Of a DNA stretch of 64,000 bases, positions 58,429-64,000 are shown one piece after another (the first letter of the stretch is position 1; every line of letters begins with the position of its first letter). This DNA comes from SHZI01 sp038214295 (GTDB lineage Bacteria > Pseudomonadota > Gammaproteobacteria > Steroidobacterales > GCA-2729495), in assembly GCA_038214295.1 (NCBI GenBank), contig JBBQSA010000016.1, positions 1 to 64,000 of the forward strand, given 5' to 3'. The position numbers and the translations under genes are program-made. The notes beneath the pieces were generated by a model. It ran no database searches and was not told the DNA's origin. It saw only the letters and a list, made by a program, of their open reading frames with translations.

Positions 58429-59489
58429 AAGGCGTAGCCTTCCCTTCCGCGACGCATGAAATCAAAAAGAATTCGCTCCAGGAGGCCAAAGGCCTCCCGT
58501 TTCGTCTGGCGCAGGGAGCCGTCGACGCAGAGGTCGAGCTCCCGGGAGCGCGTGATGACCACGCGCATCACGTGGTCCACCAGGTAGGGGTGCAGCCGCG
58601 AGCGGCGTATCAGCAGGCGCTGCAACTCCGGCCGGACTTCCCGCAGGAAGGATGAGGCCGATGGACGCCCCGGGTGCCGCGCGGCGGGCGCGAACACGCG
58701 GCGCAGCCGGATGTCGTAGCGGCTCGTCTCCGTGACGGCCGTGTAGCTCAGCTTCTCCTCGTAGTGATCGCCCAGCGTGCGGTGGTCGGTGTCGAGGGGC
58801 TCGACGCGGGTCTTCCGGCGGGTCAGTGGCGCGGCATCCCGGATCTCGTCCATCAGTTCGTCCACGTAGCGCAGCTTGCGGAGCGCGGGCCAGCCCTCGT
58901 AGTCCGTCCGCCAGGAGGAGTTCGGCCGCAGCCAGACCGCGAAGGTTTCCGCAAAGTCCTCGGTCGGGTGACTCTGGGCGTACCAGTGGCCGAGGTGCAT
59001 GACGTACTTGCGGCTCGTGGTCCGTGGCCGGTAGCCGACCGGGTAAGGGCGTGTCGCGGGGCCAAATGCCTGGCGCCAGCCCTTGCGGCGGCGGAGGCGG
59101 TAGGCATTGTCCAGCGCGTGACCGGTCTCGTGGCGCAGGATCCGGCGCAGCCAGGGATTGTTGCCGCCTTCCACCTCGTGCATCAGTCGCCGTTCCAGCC
59201 GGGTCAGGCGCGGGTGCGCCAGGTAGAAGGGAATCGCAAAGCCGGGCACGCCGTCCGGACAGAACCACTCCTGCGCGAGCCATACATGGGGACGGAAGCG
59301 GAAGCCGCGCCGGTCCAGTTCGCTGTCCAGGCGCTTCAGGGCAGGCACCAGGGTGCTTTTCTCGATAGTCAGGCCCAGGTCGCAAAAACGCAGCTTGAGC
59401 AGCGCCGCGTCATCCAGCCTTGTCCACGAGTTCCGTTTCCGCACCAACCGGATCAGTCCTCTTCGCTGCTCGCATGCAACCAGGGGCAA
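58425..59489 (-). CDS. HExxH zinc metallopeptidase (Peptidase_Mx-like)
   Basis: A 354-residue protein counted from TTG 59489; a start near 59447/59444 (TTG/GTG) behind AGAGGA is an alternative. The active helix is H120-E121-T-G-H124 (ILRHETGHALDNAY), and a downstream DFAETFAVWL probably gives the third ligand, as in the relative at 47971. It lacks that protein's zinc ribbon. The C-terminal 120 residues are basic and helical. It overlaps the ATP-grasp ligase gene downstream, giving a second ligase/peptidase pair in the window. The substrate is unknown. Confidence 0.8.
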   Translation of the reverse strand: MPLVACEQRRGLIRLVRKRNSWTRLDDAALLKLRFCDLGLTIEKSTLVPALKRLDSELDRRGFRFRPHVWLAQEWFCPDGVPGFAIPFYLAHPRLTRLERRLMHEVEGGNNPWLRRILRHETGHALDNAYRLRRRKGWRQAFGPATRPYPVGYRPRTTSRKYVMHLGHWYAQSHPTEDFAETFAVWLRPNSSWRTDYEGWPALRKLRYVDELMDEIRDAAPLTRRKTRVEPLDTDHRTLGDHYEEKLSYTAVTETSRYDIRLRRVFAPAARHPGRPSASSFLREVRPELQRLLIRRSRLHPYLVDHVMRVVITRSRELDLCVDGSLRQTKREAFGLLERILFDFMRRGREGYAL

Positions 59490-59571
59490 ACATGGTCTGT
59501 CATCACAACCTCGCCAGTATAGGCCACGTGCCGTTCAGGTTGAGGGCCACCCGGTGAGGTACGATCGGGAC

Positions 59572-60273
59572 ATGCGTACCCGTCTGCTCACGACGTTGTT
59601 TGCCCTTACGGGCCTGATCGCCGCCGCGTCCGCAGCGGCGGCAGATCTTGCCGGCCTGTCGACGGCCGATTCGGTGGGCGGGCTGCGGGATGCCCTGATC
59701 CAGGGATCGGCGAAGGCCGTCAGCCAACTCGGCGCCGCGGACGGCTTCCTCGGCAATCCACAGGTCAGGATCCCGTTGCCGGACTCGCTCCGGAAGATCG
59801 AGCGGGGCCTGAAGTTCATGGGCATGGGCGACGAGGCGGACCAGCTCGTTACCAGCATGAACCGGGCCGCCGAGATGGCGGTGAAGGAGGCGAGTCCCGT
59901 GCTGGTTGATGCTGTGAAGAAGATGAGCGTCAGGGACGCAAAGGGCGTTCTGACAGGTGGCGACACGGCGGCTACCGAGTATTTTCGCCGCACCACCTCC
60001 GACAGGCTGACGACGAAATTCCTGCCCATCGTCCGGCAGATGACGGCGAAGGTGCAGCTTGCCGAGCAGTACAACAGCCTGGCGGGCCGGGGCGAGAGGC
60101 TGGGTCTCGTGAAGTCCGAGGATGCCGATATCGACAGCTACGTAACCCGCAAGACCTTGGATGGCCTGTTCGTCGTGATTGGCGAGCAGGAAAGGGCCAT
60201 GCGCCAGGATCCGGTCGGCGCGGCGACGGGCCTGGCACGGAAAGTGTTCGGCGCGCTCCAGGGCGGGCAGTGA
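59572..60273 (+). CDS. DUF4197 family periplasmic protein
   Basis: A 233-residue protein from ATG 59572, where a signal peptide (MRTRLLTTLFALTGLIAAASAAAA) begins; the open frame upstream to 59353 is antisense to the metallopeptidase gene and is not used. The mature part is helical with family motifs VRIPLPDSLRKIERGLKFMGMGDEADQLVTSMNRAAE and DAKGVLTGGDTAATEYFRRTT. The function of the family is unknown. It stands alone between genes on the other strand. Confidence 0.85.
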   Translation: MRTRLLTTLFALTGLIAAASAAAADLAGLSTADSVGGLRDALIQGSAKAVSQLGAADGFLGNPQVRIPLPDSLRKIERGLKFMGMGDEADQLVTSMNRAAEMAVKEASPVLVDAVKKMSVRDAKGVLTGGDTAATEYFRRTTSDRLTTKFLPIVRQMTAKVQLAEQYNSLAGRGERLGLVKSEDADIDSYVTRKTLDGLFVVIGEQERAMRQDPVGAATGLARKVFGALQGGQ

Positions 60274-60288
60274 TCCGGCGGCCGGACC

Positions 60289-61254
60289 TCAGATCCAGCG
60301 CATCCGCCGGAAGATCAGCAGCAGGCTGATCACCACCGTGGCCATCAGGCCCAGTATCACGTAATAGCCATACTCGAAGTGCAGCTCGGGCATGTTCTCG
60401 AAGTTCATGCCGTAAAGCCCCACGATCAGGCCCAGCGGCAGGAACATGACCGTGACGATGGTCAGCACCTTCATGATCTGGTTCAGCCGGTGGGACGATA
60501 GCGAGATGTAGCCGGAGATCAGGTCGTTGATCAGTTCCTGGTAGAGGGCCGAGAGCGACACAAGCCGCTCGGTGTTCTCGTACAGGTCCGTGAACTCGTG
60601 CCGGGCTCCCGGCGGCACGCCGGGAACGCCTGGCTGGGCGAGACGCTGCATCAGGTTCTGCTGGTACGTCAGGTGCCGTCTCAGCTTCTTCAGGAGCGAG
60701 CTGGTCTCCATAAGGTCTGACAGCAGCTGGTCGCCGGGCCGCTCGTACATCTCCTGCTCCTGCTCCTCCAGCTTCAGTTCGAGCGCCATCAGGATGCCGT
60801 GGAAGCGGTCCGTGATCCGCCGCGCGATCCGGTACACCAAGTCGGACGGCCGCAGGCCTGCCACGGTGCCTTCCTCGGTCACCTGATTCCATGCGCGGTC
60901 GATGCTGACCGACTCCACGACGCGCCGCGTAATCAGGAAGTCAGGCGACAAGAACATCGTGATCTGCAGCGTGTCGAAGTCGATGTCCGTGGTGTCGGCC
61001 GTCAGGCCCTTCAACAAAAGGAAGGTGTACTGCTCGAAGGCCTCCAGCTTGGCCGGGTGCCGGTCGCGCTGGGCGTCCTGGACCGCGAGCGGGTGGATCC
61101 CGAACTCGGCTGTGAGCAGCGCCCGTTCCGCCTCGGGGTTCTCGTTGTCCAGGTCCAGCCACAGCCAGGTGCCCGGCGTGGAGCGTGACGCCAGCAGCTC
61201 CTGGCCACCCGTCCGTTGCGTCCCGGTCGCGGGATCAACCAGCATGACTCTCAT
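60289..61254 (-). CDS. corA: CorA-family magnesium/divalent-cation channel
   Basis: A 321-residue protein with the CorA layout: an N-terminal alpha/beta cytoplasmic domain, a long stalk helix, and two C-terminal helices with the selectivity motif YGMNFEN between them (about residue 283). The C-terminus ends with basic residues. It moves magnesium, and in some relatives cobalt, nickel or zinc, through the inner membrane as a pentamer. It lies 3 bases from the MFS gene upstream on the same strand. Confidence 0.9.
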   Translation of the reverse strand: MRVMLVDPATGTQRTGGQELLASRSTPGTWLWLDLDNENPEAERALLTAEFGIHPLAVQDAQRDRHPAKLEAFEQYTFLLLKGLTADTTDIDFDTLQITMFLSPDFLITRRVVESVSIDRAWNQVTEEGTVAGLRPSDLVYRIARRITDRFHGILMALELKLEEQEQEMYERPGDQLLSDLMETSSLLKKLRRHLTYQQNLMQRLAQPGVPGVPPGARHEFTDLYENTERLVSLSALYQELINDLISGYISLSSHRLNQIMKVLTIVTVMFLPLGLIVGLYGMNFENMPELHFEYGYYVILGLMATVVISLLLIFRRMRWI

Positions 61255-61257
61255 CGC

Positions 61258-62610
61258 TTACGCCTCCTGGCCATTTGTCTGCGCGGTCCGGCCCAGGGCA
61301 AGCCGGTCCAGTTCTGCCCTATAGTGCCGCCGGATGGCCCCGACCGTCAGCAGCACGGGGACGCCGAAGAGCAGTGGCAGCAGTGCGGCAGCGTAGCGGA
61401 TGCCGCCGCTGCCGAACACGTTGTCTGTCAGGAGCCCGATCGTCGTCGGCCCCAGCAGCAGCCCGGCGAGGCTGATCACGATGTAGTAGAGGGCGATGAC
61501 CTGGCCGCGGATCTCGCCAGGAGTGATATTCAGCAGGGCAGTCGGTGCTGTGGCGGACAGCATCGCGATGCCAATCGTGTTGACCGCCAGCATCGCGAAG
61601 GCGGCGCCTCCGGACGGCAGCAGCGGCGCAATGGCCGCAGTCGGCACCAGGATCGCCAGGCCCGCGAGCACCAGCAGCAGTGGCGCATCCCGGTGGCCCC
61701 GGGCGTACAGCCGGTCGGACAACCAGCCGGCGCCGTTCACCGTGGTCGGTCCCAGCACCAGCAGCACGATGCCGTTCCACAGGGCGTACCGTTCCGCAGG
61801 CCAGCCCCAGGTGCGCTGGAACATGGCGGGCAGCCAGCCCTGGCTGTAGGCCACTATCGTCATCACGCAAACCATCGAGGCGAGGCCGCCGAAAGCTGGC
61901 AGGCGCGCCTTCACGTGGGCAAAGGCGACGCGAAAGCCGGCCGGCGCGTCGCCAGCCAGGCCCAGCGCGTTGCGCCGGGCCGGTTCGCGCAGGGTGAGCA
62001 TCAGCAGGGCCAGGGGAATGCCGGCCACTGCCACGACCAGGAACGCGAACTGCCAGGCGGCGAGTGCGCCGAAGCCAGGCAGGCTCAGGTCGGGCCGGGT
62101 CTTCGACCAGGTCAGCACGCTGGCGCCGGCCAGGGACGCCAGGCCGCCGCCCACGGACAGCGCTGCGGAGTAGAAGGCCACGGGTTTCCCACGCCGCTCC
62201 TCCGGGAAGCTGTCGGCAATCATCGACAGCGCGCAGGGGGAAAGCGTGGCCTCGCCGACGCCGACGCCCACGCGCGCCAGGAACAGCTGGCCGAAATTGC
62301 GCGCGAGGCCGCAGGTGGCCGTGGCCGCCGACCAGAGCAGGACGCCCACCCCGACAATCCAGTTGCGCCGCGCCCGGTCGGCCAGCCAGCCGAGCGGCAA
62401 GCCCATCGTGGTGTAGAAGATCGCGAAGGCCGGGCCGAGCACAAGGCCGATCTGGGTGTCCGACAGCCCGAGGTCCGCCTTGATGGGCTCGACAAGCAGT
62501 CCCAGCATGTAGCGGTCCACGAAGGACAGCACGTAGGCCAGAGTCAGCAGGACGACCGTGTACCAGGCGTAGGCCGGGTTATAGCGCAGTGGCTCCGGCC
62601 CACCGCTCAC
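61258..62610 (-). CDS. MFS transporter, spinster-like
   Basis: A 450-residue, 12-helix transporter. Helix 1-2 region AYVLSFVDRYMLGLLVEPIKADLGLSDTQIGLV and GWLADRARRNWIV mark the spinster-like branch common in proteobacteria. The substrate is unknown; such transporters lie often in catabolic clusters for aromatic or lipid compounds. Its start overlaps the stop of the VOC gene (ATGA at 62607-62610), and corA follows. Confidence 0.88.
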   Translation of the reverse strand: MSGGPEPLRYNPAYAWYTVVLLTLAYVLSFVDRYMLGLLVEPIKADLGLSDTQIGLVLGPAFAIFYTTMGLPLGWLADRARRNWIVGVGVLLWSAATATCGLARNFGQLFLARVGVGVGEATLSPCALSMIADSFPEERRGKPVAFYSAALSVGGGLASLAGASVLTWSKTRPDLSLPGFGALAAWQFAFLVVAVAGIPLALLMLTLREPARRNALGLAGDAPAGFRVAFAHVKARLPAFGGLASMVCVMTIVAYSQGWLPAMFQRTWGWPAERYALWNGIVLLVLGPTTVNGAGWLSDRLYARGHRDAPLLLVLAGLAILVPTAAIAPLLPSGGAAFAMLAVNTIGIAMLSATAPTALLNITPGEIRGQVIALYYIVISLAGLLLGPTTIGLLTDNVFGSGGIRYAAALLPLLFGVPVLLTVGAIRRHYRAELDRLALGRTAQTNGQEA

Positions 62611-63065
62611 GGTGCGGCGGCGCTGATGTGGTAGATCAGGAGCAGGTTGCCGTCGAAATCCACGATGCCCACCTCGCGCCCCGTCCGGCCGTCATTGGTG
62701 AGCAGCACGCTCTCGGGGTACACCTGCAGCCCGGCGGCCCGGGACGCGGCCACGACCCGGTCGATCTCCGGGATCTGCAGCACGATCGCGCTCCGTCTCG
62801 GGATGGGCGGCGGCGGCAGCGGCACGCCGGTGATCTCGGTAAGCGCCATGACCCGCGGCTGGGTCGGCGTGTTCAGCACGGCGAAGCGTAGCCTGGCCGC
62901 GGGCGGGATCTCGAACACCGGGTAGGAATAGGAATCTGCGGCAGACTCCTTGCGGAACTCGAGGGACATGCCGAGGATGCCGCAGTAGAAGGTCAGCGCC
63001 CGGTCCAGGTCGCTGACCACGTGGTTGCCCCGCTGGAAATGCACCGCGCCGGCTGCTCCGCTCAT
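62607..63065 (-). CDS. VOC-family (glyoxalase/dioxygenase-like) protein
   Basis: A 152-residue protein with two beta-alpha-beta-beta-beta halves: HFQRGNHVVSDLDRALTFYCGILGMSLEF at the start and EVGIVDFDGNLLLIYHI at the end, which carries the usual late metal-ligand region (here changed, with no clear glutamate). Members act as glyoxalases, dioxygenases or binding proteins. It overlaps the oxidoreductase gene upstream and the MFS gene downstream by 4 bases each, so the three form one operon. Confidence 0.85.
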   Translation of the reverse strand: MSGAAGAVHFQRGNHVVSDLDRALTFYCGILGMSLEFRKESAADSYSYPVFEIPPAARLRFAVLNTPTQPRVMALTEITGVPLPPPPIPRRSAIVLQIPEIDRVVAASRAAGLQVYPESVLLTNDGRTGREVGIVDFDGNLLLIYHISAAAP

Positions 63066-64000
63066 GAGTCCCCCTTCGCCGGTTCCCCGCGGACCCGGCA
63101 GATCTGCACGCCCACATTCTGGCCTGAGTACAGGCGGGCGAGGGCCGCTGGCATGTTCTCGAAGCCGTCCACGATGTCCTGCACGGGCTTCAGTTTTCCC
63201 TCGCGCACCCAGCCGGCCAGTTCCCGCTCGGCCTGTGCGAACAGGTGCGGGTAGTTGTACACGAAGAAGCCCTGCATGCGGCCGTTCACCGCCCGCAGGC
63301 GTGTGTAGTTGGTCAGGCCGAAAGGTTCGGGCAGCGTGTACTCGGATATCGAGCCGCAGAGTACGATCCGGGCGCCCATGGCCAGACGGTCCAGGCAGGC
63401 GGACAGCGTGTCACCGCCCACGTTGTCGAAATAGATGTCGATGCCGGCGGGGCAGAGCTCGGCGAGCCGCGCGCGGAGATCGTCGTGCCGGTAGTCGATC
63501 GTGGCGTCGCAGCCCAGCTCCCGGATGACGGAGCACTTGGCCGGGCCACCGGCGATGCCAATCACCCGGCAGCCGCTGATCTTCGCGAGCTGGACGACGG
63601 TGCTGCCCACGCCGCCAGCGGCAGCCGACACCACCACCACGTCGCCTGGCCGTGGGTTCCCGCACTGGCTAAAGCCGGTCCAGGCGCTGAAGCCGTTCAT
63701 GCCGAGGACGCCCGCGCCGAGCGCGGCCGGCAAATCCGTGTGACGCATCGTGATGAAGCGTTCCGCGTCCGTGCCCCGGGAGGCCTTCCAGGTCTGCCAG
63801 CCCAGCTGGCCGTGGACGATGTCCCCGGGCCGGTAGTCCGGGTGGTGGGACCCGGTGACCTGGGCGACGCCCCGGCCGTGAATCACATCGCCAATCGCAA
63901 GCGGCCGCTCGCCGGCCACGCCGCGCCCCTGCATGTACATCCGCATCACCGGGCGCAGGCCGAGGTACAGGGTCTGTAGCAGGAACTCGCCGTCGCTGAT
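63062..64000 (-). CDS. NADP-dependent MDR oxidoreductase (5' partial)
   Basis: At least 313 residues; the frame stays open to base 64000, so the start is outside the window. The visible N-terminus (DGEFLLQTLYLGLRPVMRMYMQG) matches the zinc-free medium-chain reductases of the leukotriene B4/prostaglandin reductase-CurA type. The nucleotide-binding core reads VVVSAAAGGVGSTVVQLAKISGCRVIGIAGG, and IDIYFDNVGG follows. It would reduce an activated double bond or a ketone with NADPH. A GTG at 63949 is an internal codon, not the start. It overlaps the VOC gene by 4 bases. Confidence 0.9.
   Translation of the reverse strand: MSDGEFLLQTLYLGLRPVMRMYMQGRGVAGERPLAIGDVIHGRGVAQVTGSHHPDYRPGDIVHGQLGWQTWKASRGTDAERFITMRHTDLPAALGAGVLGMNGFSAWTGFSQCGNPRPGDVVVVSAAAGGVGSTVVQLAKISGCRVIGIAGGPAKCSVIRELGCDATIDYRHDDLRARLAELCPAGIDIYFDNVGGDTLSACLDRLAMGARIVLCGSISEYTLPEPFGLTNYTRLRAVNGRMQGFFVYNYPHLFAQAERELAGWVREGKLKPVQDIVDGFENMPAALARLYSGQNVGVQICRVRGEPAKGDS

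Noticed and set aside
59353..59571. N-terminal extension of the DUF4197 protein
   Set aside because: It is antisense to the metallopeptidase gene, and the signal peptide begins at ATG 59572.
61216..62634. A 472-residue plus-strand open frame
   Set aside because: It mirrors the MFS gene on the other strand; its Gln/His/Arg-rich composition is typical of antisense translation.

Overview
The window is about 64 kb of GC-rich DNA with short intergenic gaps. It reads as a chromosome segment of a gammaproteobacterium. The reasons are a HexR-type regulator beside edd-eda-zwf (Entner-Doudoroff pathway), PEP-CTERM-like C-termini of the VPxPAAxWL..RRR kind, an RND efflux pair and CbpA/CbpM. The taxon below class level cannot be fixed from sequence alone. 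No RNA gene, insertion sequence, CRISPR array or prophage was recognised.

Layout. 1-1730: end of a sensor/receiver gene, a receiver-PAS regulator and a Crp/Fnr regulator. 1791-4062: lipoprotein, amidohydrolase lipoprotein and a secreted protein (minus strand). 4319-8517: RND efflux adaptor and pump. 8643-11219: DUF3297 protein, Rieske oxygenase and SDR dehydrogenase. 11241-41819: a large beta-1,3-glucan (laminarin-type) utilisation and glucose catabolism locus. 41867-46892: three secreted proteins with dockerin-like or PEP-CTERM-like ends. 47247-51806: Anbu protease-like gene with metallopeptidase, alpha-E, ATP-grasp and CBS genes. 52369-60273: CarD-like regulator with an apparent ATT start, PPOX protein, Cyc2-like cytochrome-porin, CbpA-CbpM, a PEP-CTERM protein, a second ATP-grasp/metallopeptidase pair and DUF4197. 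60289-64000: CorA, MFS transporter, VOC protein and a truncated NADP-dependent oxidoreductase.

The central locus forms a complete proposed pathway. A minus-strand operon (20574 to 11241) encodes two GH16 laminarinase lipoproteins, a 1045-residue protein that joins a glycosidase TIM barrel to an outer-membrane beta-barrel, a lipoprotein and a further glycosidase. A second minus-strand operon (27741 to 20799) encodes a GPH/MFS sugar symporter fused to a GH17 domain, a GH17 without signal peptide, and a giant phosphorylase-like protein resembling GH149. Divergent to it run a cytoplasmic GH3 beta-glucosidase and a sugar-porter MFS, then HexR and a sodium/glucose-type symporter. A LacI regulator, a third GH16, edd-eda and zwf follow. 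Oligosaccharides would thus be cut at the surface, pass the envelope, and be hydrolysed or phosphorolysed in the cytoplasm to glucose and glucose-1-phosphate for the Entner-Doudoroff route.

Five near-identical palindromes (TGACARCGCTGTCA, read on one or the other strand) lie in front of the glucan genes and of two more secreted proteins. In four of them the TTGACA promoter hexamer is built into the operator. This defines a LacI-type regulon that reaches to 46.9 kb and adds two putative surface glucan-binding proteins to the system. A separate palindrome before edd, and a similar one before hexR, are candidate HexR sites. No TonB-dependent receptor is present, which makes the glycosidase-barrel fusion the most interesting candidate for outer-membrane passage.
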